Shown piece after piece: positions 11,139 to 22,067 of a DNA stretch of 64,000 nucleotides. Within the stretch, counting starts at the first letter, position 1; every line of letters begins with the position of its first letter. The notes under the pieces were generated by a model. That model saw nothing but the letters and a program-made list of their open reading frames with translations, did not search any database and was not told the DNA's origin. The DNA is from Paramicrosporidium saccamoebae (taxonomy: Eukaryota; Rozellomycota). The position numbers were made by a program, and so were the translations under genes. Location: contig MTSL01000191.1 in assembly GCA_002794465.1 (NCBI GenBank), positions 1 through 64,000 of the forward strand, read 5' to 3'.

Positions 11139-11376
11139 TGATTACCCCGGACGGCTCATCGAGAAATCGAATATGTTGCGATCGTGTAAAGTGGTGGATT
11201 GATTGACGGGTTGGGAATGGATCAACCTCTTCGGTAACAGTCATAGACACTCAACCAACGGAATTTGGTTGCATTTGTGAGTCTACAAGCTGATGGTAAA
11301 GGCTGTTGTTTGCCTAGTGCAAATAACAATGATGACTGGGTTCGTTGTGGTTTTCCTATTGCGCGATAATAAAACT

Positions 11377-11592
11377 GTGACGTAGAGGTAGAGGATTGAT
11401 TAGTTGGGTATGTGACGTAGAGGCAGAGGGTTGATTAGTTGGGTATGTGACGTAGAGGCAGAGGGTTGATTAGTTTAGAAAAGACCTAGTTGCTGGGTAT
11501 TTGAGGACAGTGAGATGTGTATCCATACTATTCTAGGATTAGCAGTGAACAATCCTCCCTTCCCGTCTGTGGTATCATCCACACTACGCGAC
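11377..11592 (+). repeat. Dispersed repeat, copy A (with internal 35-bp tandem units)
   Basis: Starts with three tandem units of 35 bp beginning GTGACGTAGAGGYAGAGG at 11377, 11412 and 11447; the last is partial. A unique arm then continues to CTACGCGACA at 11592. The whole element reappears in inverted orientation at 51877-52034, about 90 percent identical by eye outside the tandem part. The outer ends, GTGACGTAG and CTACGCGAC, form an imperfect inverted repeat (7 of 9 pairs). There is no ORF inside. It could be a small non-autonomous mobile element or a dispersed intergenic repeat. It lies between the PDCD5 start and the GRC3 stop. Confidence 0.75.
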
Positions 11593-11598
11593 AAAACT

Positions 11599-13233
11599 CT
11601 AATTGGATGTATTGCTCCAGTTACGCTTAATATTGGTGCGGACTTTACGTATATTGGGAAGGGGTCCTGAAAATCTGCTGCTTGGGCTCATGTATGGAAC
11701 ATTCTGGTGATCCGGATGGGCTCTTGAAATTAGCGAATTTGGAAAATGGAACCCAAGCCTAAATACCAGCGTGTATAGTGCTTTTTGGGTAAGCTGTCCC
11801 AGTCGCATAGGGGTTATAATCTCCATCATCTGATTAATCGGATCCACTGACCGAACTAAAGCAGCGCCAAACACTTCGGGGACAAGATCACCGGCTCTGA
11901 CTCTTGACACTCGTAGTGAATTCACCTCAAACAGAGTGTGACACTGCATCTCGGTGGCCAGGCCAACAACCGCATGGTTCAATAATGCGAGGAAGGTTGC
12001 TCTTTCAGCAAACTCAAAAGGACTGGAAAGAAGAATGCGGATTCGACGAAACGGTACCACAATGGGAACGAATTCAGAAAGTGTCCTGGTAAAGTCGTAT
12101 TTGAGATATTCGCTGGTGGGGTCTTGGTGAAAGTAGGAAAGCCAAACCAGATCGCGAAGGTCCCTCGGATTCGTTCTTGTTCTATCCGAGTCCTTTCCAG
12201 ATGCTTTAGCGGGATGTATAGATGCCACAGATACGAGTTCGTCCCTTGCATATGGGACCGCCTCTGTGAATTTTGCTTCCGGGATGTCGTACAATGCTTC
12301 CCAAATATATTCGGGCACAGAATCGTCGAGTGTAGGAGAGTCAGCCTTCATTGCAATAATATGGGATGGCCGGCACTCTTGGAGAATATTTTGTAGTAAC
12401 AAGAAGCCCATACCAGTAATCCATCCCATCGTGTTGACTATCAGAGGAATGCCAGCATGGCTATACTGTCTTTTGTAAATGTCAATTAGTGATTTGCAGC
12501 AATCAAAGTAGCAGCGGGGGCTGCGATCAACGCCGGAGAGACCTAGGTAGCGCATGTGATCCACCGAGCCAGAATGTCTTATGGGAGGGCCGAGTAGAGC
12601 ATCTGTAACAATTCCTAGGGATGAAAATCCCGGCGGCGCAAATTCAGTTTGCCCACAATCAAGGTCCATGTGGGCCACTTTACAATAAGAATTAAGCAGC
12701 TGATTGACGATGAATCGGCCAAAAGTAGACTTGCCAACCTTTCGAGGGCCGCAGATGAGGATTATTGGCGGGCTGGAATTCTCAATCGTCTTTGGCAGAG
12801 ACGACGCAAGCCTACACCATTCCACAGGCTCCCTAAAATAAAGATAGTCCCCTTCAGGATCCAATGCATAGGACTCTTTCGAGCCAACAGGCTATACAAT
12901 TATAGTCTCCAGACATATATCATACAATTCCTAGCGCACTTCCTCCCTGAGAAAGACGCAAATCTTCGAGACCATTAAAAACTGACGCAATCCCCAAAAT
13001 GGCATCCGCTGAACTATCTGGATTTTCCACAAAAAGGAGACTGGTCGTGGGAGGTGATACTATTCTTTGGGTCGCATCCCGAGGTGATAGCGTTCTACCA
13101 AATACATGGATATTTCCCGAAATGGCCTTTACATAAGCCTGGCCTATAACATATCGTCTCTGAAGGAATTTAGTCAAAATGTGGTGTGTACCTCTCCTGG
13201 CTTTAGACAAACATTCTGAAACACGGGCTCCAT
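11599..13233 (-). CDS. GRC3: Polynucleotide 5'-kinase Grc3/NOL9
   Basis: Nucleolar polynucleotide 5'-hydroxyl kinase that works with the Las1 nuclease in ITS2 removal from pre-rRNA. The exons are complement(11599..12891, 12926..13159, 13192..13233), giving 522 aa; the introns are 32 and 34 nt. The Walker A motif GPRKVGKSTF is followed by the family block VAHMDLDCGQTEFAPPG, where the Clp1/Grc3 family has DLD-x-GQ. The N-terminal beta domain has CLKPGE, joined by splicing to RRYVIGQAYVKAISGN. The chosen start at 13233 (MEPVFQNV) is the first ATG in the frame that leads into this block; an upstream exon cannot be excluded. It is head-to-head with the DEF1-like gene, with 62 bp between the start codons. 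Confidence 0.9.
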
Positions 13234-13295
13234 TGGCCCCAGCCGAATAGTAGGGTGCCAGGGTCAAGGTGGCTTCTATTCCAAACGCAACTTTT

Positions 13296-14978
13296 ATGAC
13301 CATCACACAGGCGTCTCCACGGTCTGCAGAGTCTGGTACTATGCGTCACCTAGACAGCTTTAAGGAACTCAAGGTTCTTTACGAGGCACCTCTTACACAG
13401 CTACTGGACATTTTTCCTCATTGGACGGAGGAAGACCTAGTGGCCGCCTTGTCAGATCTGAAGGGTGACCTTGAGATGGTAATCGACCGTATCTCCGAAG
13501 GTATCCACATCTTCAAATAATATCTAACGTACGTAGGTCACATAAAGCCTTGGGCTAAAAGCGGAAAGAAGCCGGTCAAAAGAGACGTTAGTACTGAGCC
13601 CTTTATCCGTAGAAATTATCGCAAGAATCCTCCCGTGGAACGGCAAGTCCTAAATAAGGAACCCATCCGGCCTGAAAGACCTCACGATAAGCAGCAAGCA
13701 AGCGCTAATACAGTAGAAATTGTAACACGGCCGTCCGAGGCTAACGCCGCTCCAGAGCCAGCTACTTCCAATAATGTTCTGGAGAATTCCAAGACGACAG
13801 AAGCCAAGTGTGCCGCAAACGTAAAGAGATACACCAGCATCAACTCTGAAAATGCAAAGACCAAGGCTATTGATCCCAAGGGGGTGCGTCATATGCAAAC
13901 CAAAAAAGACAGCGTCGAATTATGTGAGGGCTCTCTTGTACATGAAGAAAAACTTGCTCATTTTGTGTCTTCTATCGTGGAGGAGGAGGCTGTTCATGCT
14001 GCACCAATAGTGCAGATGCCAAAGACCCTGTCTTCGAGAATCTCCAGTAGCATCGCCGTCCAGCAGCCCGTCGTTGTGCTGCCGCTAAAGGCAACCGTTC
14101 GGCCTGGTCTGTCTGTCAACTTTGGTGCTGCTAACCAAAGCTCACTTGGTGGACAGACACAAATCGTCCGAACCCTTGACAATTCATTGAATGCTATGAA
14201 TCACATTGCCTCTCCTGAAACTGCCACTCCCAGATACACTTCAACTAGTGTCGAGGCGACCCTGCTTTCTAGCCCAAGAAATGAGTCTTCCGATGTCACA
14301 GGTGCCCGGCGTAGCCAGCCCATCCAAAGACCTGTGCAGTCTGCAAATCGCGACAACTATATGACTCCTCCTCCTGGATTAGCGAGCGAGATCAGCCCTC
14401 TGGAAACTCATTTTGTGTCTCATGGGTCATCCTATACTAATGCCAAGGCCGCCTCTCCGGTTAACCGCTACTCACAATATCCGTCTGGTGGATCACACTA
14501 TTCGCACGACGACATTGCTGATGCATCATATTACTCTCAAGGCTCACGCCCTCATTATCAACAGTCTTTGACACAGTCGGTGCCGCCTGCAACCAACTTT
14601 TCTCGTTCGATGGATTTTAACAAGCCTTCAGTAGAAAATGGTCGCCCAGCACAGCCATTCGGGGCCCCTTGGAATACTTATGCCAATCCTCAGGGTCAAC
14701 ACGGGAACTATTACCCGAACACCCATTATTCACAGCATGTTTACCCTGAAGCCTCGGCCTACCATCAGCAGCCCCATTACTCAGTGCCGCCCGCCAATCG
14801 CTACTCTAATCAACCACCCAACACTTTGTACAATTCTACAAATCCCTACGGCGCTGGCGGTTTCTACGGTGGAGTAAATGACCAGAACTTTGGTAACCAG
14901 CAGGCGCCACGTAGTGGAACGCAGCCAGCTTCTCGCCAAGTGTTCTCGGGCACATTTCCCCAGACAAAGAATCTGTAG
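13296..14978 (+). CDS. DEF1: Def1-like RNA polymerase II degradation factor (CUE domain)
   Basis: Def1 promotes ubiquitylation and degradation of stalled RNA polymerase II. The exons are 13296..13500 and 13537..14978, giving 548 aa; the intron is 36 nt. The N-terminal CUE domain reads LTQLLDIFPHWTEEDLVAAL, then GDLEMVIDRISEGHIKPW across the intron, like yeast Def1. The remainder is low-complexity, rich in Ser, Pro, Tyr, Gln and Asn, with repeated SHYSHDD, YSQGS and HYSVPP patterns, as in Def1 tails. ATGs at 13296 and 13341 are both possible starts; only the second is needed for the CUE domain. The low-complexity tail cannot by itself prove orthology. Confidence 0.8.
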
Positions 14979-15054
14979 GACATAAAATGGTGACGCACTT
15001 TTATATTTCTGCAATTGCACAGTTAAGTTTTTCTAAATACACAGCCCGTTGCAG

Positions 15055-15856
15055 TCATCTACAATTGCAATCACAGCCCGGGCAACGCAGGTTGGGATTT
15101 GCTGTCAAGATACGGTCAAAGCAGTCCTGGTGTGCAATATACGAGCAACTATCGTTGATACAGGTAAAGCTCTATGATGCAAACACTAGCAGAGTGTCCT
15201 ACCTTGGTAGTAACTAGATTTTTACAAATTCCACAGTCAAAAAATAAGCCTTCCTCTCGCAAATAACCCTCAAGCTCGGCCGTTGTTCTTGGACCGATCA
15301 TCAGTTTTCCCGATGTGCTACACAAGATGATCAACTATGACTGAATTACGTTCGCACAAGCCAATAATCAGCAACAAGTGAATCCATCAAGTCCTCACAT
15401 TGCTTTTTTGTCAGCTCGCCGCTAGCTTGAGTCATGGCATCCAGAATTGATGCTCGATACTGGGAAGAGTCCGAGATGAATCGCAACTGAATATTCATTA
15501 GATGACAGGCCGTAGAAGTCTACCAGACGCTTAAAGCACTCTACTTGTTCAAGCGTGTATTGTGTGGCAAGCTGGGCAATATTATCGGCGAGCGTGTTGT
15601 AAATTGCCCAGACGTGAGAGCTACTCTCAAAGGAGTACATCTTTCGAAGTTCTATATGGTATGGCCGGAGGGTGTCTCGTATGAGGTTGAATAAAGCGAG
15701 AAATTCATCCGGAGACAAATCATCTAAAAAAGTGAGTCGCTCCAATGGCCACATACTTTCGTCAAGAACGGCACGAGCAAAGTTTAGCGCCCTTTCGTCA
15801 CTCACAAGCCTTTCTTTAAATAGCCATTGGACCAGCGTGGGAATGGCAGCTTCCAT
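15055..15856 (-). CDS. NSE1: Smc5/6 complex subunit Nse1 (RING-like E3 ligase)
   Basis: Subunit of the Smc5-Smc6 genome-maintenance complex that pairs with Nse3. The exons are complement(15055..15171, 15203..15317, 15350..15459, 15488..15856), giving 236 aa; the introns are 28, 32 and 31 nt. The winged-helix part contains LRPYHIELRKMYSFES and LATQYTLEQVECFKRLVD. The C-terminal variant RING is seen only after splicing: C-x2-C in DCGICKN, then C-x4-C, H-x2-C in AHQDCF, and a final C-x2-C in RCPGC. The most conserved start, MEAAIPTLVQ, is at 15856; an upstream extension would overlap the next gene. Its start codon is separated by 16 bp from that of the divergent CoA carrier. Confidence 0.88.
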
Positions 15857-15872
15857 CTGACCCTTGACGCCA

Positions 15873-16856
15873 ATGCCAAAGTCCCCAGACAGCATTTCTG
15901 AATCTCGATACCAAACGCTGGAGACACTTATCTGTGGCGGGGTTGCAGGAAGTGTGGCAAAGACTGTTATCGCACCATTTGACCGTGTCAAGATTCATTT
16001 TCAAGTCCAAAACCCTGCTCTTTCTCCGTACTCTGGCCGGTTAAGAGGTGTTTTCCATGCACTACAAATGATTTACAAATCCACCGGAATTACCGGAGTC
16101 TATAGGGGCCATTCGGCTATGCTACTAAGAATATTTCCATATGCCGCCATCAACTATTTGTCTTACGAAACATTTCGTCGGGGCCTATACGAAGGGGAAC
16201 CTGTGGGGCAAGTAGCTTGGTGGAAGCGGATCTTGGCGGGCTCTTTAGCGGGCTCTGTCGCTGTTTCCTGCACCTACCCGCTGGACATAATTCGCGTCCG
16301 CCTCGCCTTTGATTTATCCACTAAGAAAGGAGAAGCCGGCCTCCGAAGATATGTACAATCTTTTCAGACTGTAGCATCGGCCCTTGCTTCTGAAGGCAGA
16401 AAGTTATTTGGGTTTCCCTTGGCTGGATTTTATCAAGGATTCCTTCCAACACTTGGAGGGATCCTTCCTTACGCAGGTGTTTCATATTTTTCCTTTGAAA
16501 GTCAAAAATCCGCGTACCGCACCCATATAGCCAGGAACGAAGATGCTGATATTCCACTGGCTCTTAAACTTATAATGGGGATGCTATCCGGCGCATTGGC
16601 CCAAACTGCTGCATATCCACTCGATGTCGTTCGTCGCAGAGCTCAAGTTTTGCGCGTCGCTCCTCATTTGAGAAAAATTCATTCTGGTCGTCCATCTGCT
16701 CTTCAAATACTAGCAGCTGTCCTTCGAGAGCATGGTGTTCGGGGTTTATTTGCCGGTCTGAGTATCAATTATTTAAAGGTCGCTCCTGCAACCGGAGTCT
16801 CTTTTGTGATCTATGAATTTATGCGAGAGAACATATTTCACATGCCGCGTATTTAG
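15873..16856 (+). CDS. LEU5: Mitochondrial carrier, CoA/PAP transporter type (Leu5/SLC25A42)
   Basis: Six-helix mitochondrial inner-membrane carrier, 327 aa, one exon. The three family repeats carry PFDRVKIHFQ, PLDIIRVRLA and PLDVVRRRAQ, that is P-x-(D/E)-x-x-(K/R). The combination of DRVKIHFQVQN, RGHSAMLLRIFPYAAI and GLSINYLKVAPATGVSF is typical of the Leu5/SLC25A42 branch, which brings coenzyme A into the matrix. The longer frame starts with TTG, so I chose the ATG at 15873. The promoter is shared with NSE1, with only 16 bp between the start codons. Substrate assignment is by subfamily resemblance. Confidence 0.85.
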   Translation: MPKSPDSISESRYQTLETLICGGVAGSVAKTVIAPFDRVKIHFQVQNPALSPYSGRLRGVFHALQMIYKSTGITGVYRGHSAMLLRIFPYAAINYLSYETFRRGLYEGEPVGQVAWWKRILAGSLAGSVAVSCTYPLDIIRVRLAFDLSTKKGEAGLRRYVQSFQTVASALASEGRKLFGFPLAGFYQGFLPTLGGILPYAGVSYFSFESQKSAYRTHIARNEDADIPLALKLIMGMLSGALAQTAAYPLDVVRRRAQVLRVAPHLRKIHSGRPSALQILAAVLREHGVRGLFAGLSINYLKVAPATGVSFVIYEFMRENIFHMPRI

Positions 16857-16917
16857 AAATGGCTGCTATGGCACAAATTGTACGTAGATTTATATTCTGG
16901 TAGTGCGTTTTGCGGAA

Positions 16918-17973
16918 TTAATCCCGCTTTTTGCTAACGCGCTTGAGCTCGTCGGAACTGAGCATTTCATACATTTGAAGTTCGGCCGCCAGCTTTCCCA
17001 TTCTTCGGCGAAGTAGCTCTTGCATCTCTTCATTATTAACAACAGGCTCCATTGCAGATACGAGATGGTAATCCGTTTCCTTGCGGAGGACTGTCTTTGA
17101 TACTGTCTCCATTCTGCCAGCCAGCTCCTTTAATATGGCTTCTGGACTAGCTGGTTTTGCCAATCCAGTAACCTGCCCGAATGCCATACTTGCATACATA
17201 TATGCCTGTCGCCCAATATTCAACTTTTGGTATGTAGGAGTGCGTTTCCATAATCTGATAATGTATCCGATAAGCAAAATCTCATCCGCAGCGGTTGGCA
17301 AAGCTCTGGCAAACTTTCCAGGCCGCATCAAAATATAAAGATCAATGCTTGCCATGCATAATAGTCCGACAAAGCGCCAAAACACTCCATTGCGAGTTCC
17401 AAACCCAGAAGATATCAGAAAAAATATACTTGTCGAAGCGTAGAAAGCAATCCACTCCGCGGAGGCTTGGAGAAAATAATCTTTAATAGAGGCGCTGACG
17501 CTGGATTTCGAGGATGACATACTTACAGCACGAAGCACATCAGGACCATAGCAATCATAGGCGTTCCTGGATGTATCAGCTCCTAGTACTTCGTAAATAT
17601 GCTTGATCTTCATAAACTGTGTCTTGTCACTATTGGGATTTTTGTCAGGATGCAAGCTGATAATGGTGTGACGGAAATGGGTCTTGAGCTTCGTATCGAC
17701 ATCTTGTCTATCAACACCGATTTGGTAGTAGTATGAAGGCACGATGTTTTTGATAAAATCGGCCATGCAGTAAGCAAAATAGGCAACAACCACTAGTGCA
17801 TACACCCGCTGGTAGTGCCGCTGGTATGCGGGGGTTCCTTCCTTGGGTCGATTAGATGGATTCTTGTATTTAAAGCCATAATATTGACCCAGAATAAGTT
17901 TTGCCAAAAAAGGTGGAACAAACAGCCAGAGGACGAGAGTAGAAAGAAAGTCTAGCGTCGAAGACTCGGCCAT
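16918..17973 (-). CDS. Membrane-anchored J-domain (DnaJ/Hsp40) protein
   Basis: 351 aa, one exon. The N-terminus has two hydrophobic segments (about 9-27 and 57-75). The J domain at about 85-145 contains the HPD motif in IISLHPDKNPNSDK and ends with NAYDCYGPDVL. Two or three more membrane segments follow at about 170-215. The C-terminal quarter is charged and helical and ends KRVSKKRD, whose KKRD end is near a dilysine-type ER signal. The layout suggests an ER co-chaperone that recruits Hsp70 to the membrane, but the topology and partner are inferred. It is head-to-head with succinyl-CoA ligase alpha, 41 bp between start codons, and converges on the CoA carrier. Confidence 0.8.
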   Translation of the reverse strand: MAESSTLDFLSTLVLWLFVPPFLAKLILGQYYGFKYKNPSNRPKEGTPAYQRHYQRVYALVVVAYFAYCMADFIKNIVPSYYYQIGVDRQDVDTKLKTHFRHTIISLHPDKNPNSDKTQFMKIKHIYEVLGADTSRNAYDCYGPDVLRAVSMSSSKSSVSASIKDYFLQASAEWIAFYASTSIFFLISSGFGTRNGVFWRFVGLLCMASIDLYILMRPGKFARALPTAADEILLIGYIIRLWKRTPTYQKLNIGRQAYMYASMAFGQVTGLAKPASPEAILKELAGRMETVSKTVLRKETDYHLVSAMEPVVNNEEMQELLRRRMGKLAAELQMYEMLSSDELKRVSKKRD

Positions 17974-18014
17974 ATATTATAAATATATTTCAGGTTAACT
18001 GCATATTAACATCC

Positions 18015-19116
18015 ATGAATTTAGTCGTGCGTGCCACATGTCCCATATTAATCTGCTAGTCCCGCGCTTTAATTACTGCTCGCCTGCGAACCTATTCCAG
18101 TCGTGCTGGAAAACTACCATATGAAGAGACTGTACGTAATTTGGCAATTGGGAAGGGCACAAAGGTCATCTGCCAAGGCTTTACCGGAAAACAGGTACTA
18201 CCAATTACGCAGCGGTGAAACTTGCCATTAGGGAACGTTTCACTCCAGCCAGGCAATTGAGTATGGCACCAATATGGTCGGCGGAGTAACTCCGGGAAAA
18301 GGAGGCCAAACGCATCTCGGCCTTCCAGTTTTCAATTCAGTGTCCGACGCTAAAGCAGCCGTTAATCCAGATGCGACTGTGATTTATGTCCCCCCTCCAC
18401 TGGCAGCCGCCGCAATATTAGAGGCAGTGAAATGTGAGATCCCCCTAATTGTATGCATCACGGAAGGGATTCCACAGCACGATATGGTAAAGGTCACAAG
18501 GGCTCTTCACGAACAAGGCAAATCTCGTCTTCTTGGGCCTAATTGTCCTGGTATTATTCGTCCAGGTGAGTGTAAAATAGGCATCATGCCTGGTCATATT
18601 CATCGAAAAGGCTCAATAGGAATTGTTTCGCGCTCTGGTACTCTCACCTATGAGGCTGTTGCACAGACAACTGCAGCTGGTCTGGGTCAAAGTCTTTGTG
18701 TCGGTATTGGTGGAGACCCGTTCAACGGGACCAATTTTGTTGACTGCCTTAAACTATTTTTGCAAGATCCTGAGACGGAAGGTATAAAGACGTCATTGCA
18801 ATACTGATATATAGGAATTGTTCTTATAGGAGAAATCGGAGGCTCTGCAGAGGAAGAAGCGGCCGATTTCCTACGCAAGCATAACTTGACCCGTGATCGA
18901 CCAAAGCCCGTTGTTTCATTTATTGCAGGACAAACTGCTCCGCCGGGTAGAAGAATGGGGCACGCAGGAGCAATTATCTCTGGTGGCAAAGGAACAGCTA
19001 CCGATAAGATCAACGCTCTCGAAAGCGCCGGAGTGCTAGTCACGCATTCACCAGCAAAGATCGGCGCGACGATGCTCGAAGCAATGAATATTGCCAAGAA
19101 AAGATTCCGGAACTAG
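18015..19116 (+). CDS. LSC1: Succinyl-CoA ligase subunit alpha, mitochondrial
   Basis: Alpha subunit of the TCA-cycle enzyme that converts succinyl-CoA to succinate with GTP or ATP formation. The exons are 18015..18023, 18060..18194, 18232..18781 and 18815..19116, giving 331 aa, the usual length. The introns are 36, 37 and 33 nt. The CoA-binding start is [10 protein letters not shown], joined by splicing to [18 protein letters not shown]. The ligase part has GPNCPGI and the active-site histidine in [14 protein letters not shown]. After the first splice the N-terminus reads [18 protein letters not shown], a clear mitochondrial presequence. Exon 1 encodes only three residues, and its exact donor (18024, or 3 nt later) is the least certain junction. 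Confidence 0.93.
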
Positions 19117-19802
19117 TAATGAGACTCTTTTATAATACACTGTAGAGTTCCCAGTGTGACAGCTCGGGAGATCTGTGATTTTTAAATCTAAAGTCAACCA
19201 TTTCCGTGCGATAACTAACTACAGCCAGTACAGTTGAGAAGAAAATGTATGCTCTACTACTACTTTTAAATGCGACTCGGCTCGCACAATATCGATTTAA
19301 GGGAATGTGCGTTTATAAAAAGATGCACGATCATAGTCTCCCGTCGCTTACAGTTCATGTGCACAACACCAATAATTTTTCAATATTCGGTGCAATAGTG
19401 ATTGTGTTCGTTTTAAGTGCCGTAAAATATTCTGCAAATTAATAGAAATACAGGACCCTGTCTGACTGAATAATTATTGACGGCAATTAGTGTCTCTAGA
19501 ACTCAGTATAGTATAGCTAATTCTGGGCTGTTTTTTAGTGGATAATTTCGATGGCCGCTCGATTTTTCGACTACCGAGCTGAAAGGCCGTTATGATCGTA
19601 ACGCATGTGTACAATATGTAATATAATTACTTCAGTTGATAATACTACTCTCCAGAGGTGCCACAGGCCCCTTTGCTAGTACTTGTGTGCAGACGGGGGT
19701 GCCGAATAATATCCACCATGGCGGTATGCGCCGTACTGAGCTGTTGATTCTTAGGAAGTCAGATTGTACACAAGTAATCAAGAACGAGAGTCATTCGAAA
19801 CT
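19117..19802. other. Long non-coding stretch, no gene confirmed
   Basis: 686 bp between LSC1 and VPS28. The open frames here (19245-19442 and 19636-19872) have no recognisable protein features, and the second runs into VPS28 in the wrong frame. A hidden gene with several short exons is possible in this genome, as VPS28 shows, but I could not assemble one. No tRNA or obvious structured RNA was seen. Confidence 0.4.
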
Positions 19803-20503
19803 ATGGCTGACTTGTATTCAATTTTCATCGCTACCGAGAACTTGGAAAAAGCTTATATTCGCGATACAGTGAGTCATGATGAGTAGGTCTTCGATGTTAT
19901 TCCTCAGCTTATAGATACACACAAGCTTGTGGAAAACTAATCGCACAGTTCAAGACTAGTGTCAATGTGTTAGGGTCCGGCTTTGATGTCAAAGATTTCA
20001 TCAAGCGTTATGACGTATAGTTGCATTCGGGCGAGTAATCTGTATTTAGATTCGCTGTCCAGCGGCTGTTCACAGACTAGTTGAAGTTGGTGTTCCTGCC
20101 ACTACAGAACATACCGCCGCGGCAGATGGAAGTGGAAGTTTAACAAAGCACGTCGCCGAAACAGTCCAGGTATAATTGGGCATTGCTACTGAACCATACT
20201 AGCACTTCATTACGCTATTAGATTCCTTAAAGTTAAATTTAGTGGCGGTGGATCAGATACACCCTCTTCTTGCAGATCTCATGCAGAGTCTTGCACAAGT
20301 CAAGGTTATCCCATCAACATATCAAGGAAAAGCCAGGATTTTGGAGTGGTACTCTAACTCTATTATTTTCACTTTGAAGGTTGAAAAAATTAAACCAGAT
20401 GAAGGCATCGGATGAATTGGCTACTGATGAGGTTCGCCAACTATCATTCGATCTTGAAAGTTCTTTGACAGAATTTCACCGAGTGCTAGCAACAACAAAA
20501 TAG
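19803..20503 (+). CDS. VPS28: ESCRT-I subunit Vps28
   Basis: Core subunit of ESCRT-I, which sorts ubiquitylated cargo into multivesicular bodies. The gene is broken into five short exons, so no long open frame exists: 19803..19882, 19915..20014, 20050..20169, 20203..20348, 20380..20503. The product is 189 aa; the introns are 32, 35, 33 and 31 nt. Family blocks appear in order: TENLEKAYIRDTVS, DEYTQACGKLIAQF, IRCPAAVHRLVE, HFITLLDSLKLNL, VDQIHPLLADLMQSL, and in the C-terminal four-helix domain MKASDELATDEVRQLSFDLE. Both the N-terminal core domain and the C-terminal Vps36-binding domain are present. The stop codon is 23 bp from the stop of the convergent GDP-fucose synthase gene. Confidence 0.93.
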
Positions 20504-20526
20504 TAGAATTTATTCAATTTTTTTTA

Positions 20527-21666
<1,140 letters not shown>

Positions 21667-21705
21667 TCACAGTCTCATCTCTCCGTTTATAGACTTATTA
21701 GAAAA

Positions 21706-21950
21706 CTATTTTTTCTGTAAAAGGTCTTTCTTGAACTCGGCTTCCATGATATCTCGTTCTTTCTGTTGCTTTTCAAGACGGTTTTGCACCTCGCGCCGCC
21801 TTTCTGGATCCAACTTCTACAGCGATCTATAGTTGTATAAGGGTGTACCTGAAGAAATTCGCTCTTGCTAGGGGAATTTACACTGACATAAAGACAGCCA
21901 GCCACCGCTAGCACAGTGGATGCCAGGAGCAATTTTCCAACATTTGGCAT
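21706..21950 (-). CDS. Small single-pass membrane protein, possibly a mitochondrial complex III assembly factor
   Basis: Exons complement(21706..21816, 21849..21950), 70 aa, one 32-nt intron. An N-terminal hydrophobic helix (VGKLLLASTVLAVAGCLYV) is followed by a short linker and a charged amphipathic helix with DPERRREVQNRLEKQQKERD. Size and layout recall Cbp4/UQCC3-like assembly factors, and more distantly Pet117-like proteins, all small inner-membrane proteins. The sequence is too short and too weakly conserved to choose. The gene itself is supported by the clean splice junction that restores the helix, and by its compact placement between two mitochondrial or metabolic genes. Confidence 0.6.
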
Positions 21951-22067
21951 TAATATTCAGGCCTGGTCTTCTAAAGAGTTCTATTGTGCGATTATGACAA
22001 AATTCATTTACTGAGGGCCAAACCGTGTGACAAGATTCAGTTATTGGGTCAACCCGTGTGAGAAAGT

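Noticed and set aside
13144-13191. A 48-nt in-frame intron in GRC3
   Set aside because: The 32-nt intron, with a frame change upstream, restores CLKPGE-RRYVIGQ, which fits the family better.
19245-19442. 65-codon frame after LSC1
   Set aside because: No motif and no conserved composition; a chance frame in non-coding sequence.
19636-19872. 78-codon frame overlapping VPS28 exon 1
   Set aside because: Wrong frame relative to the conserved VPS28 coding sequence.
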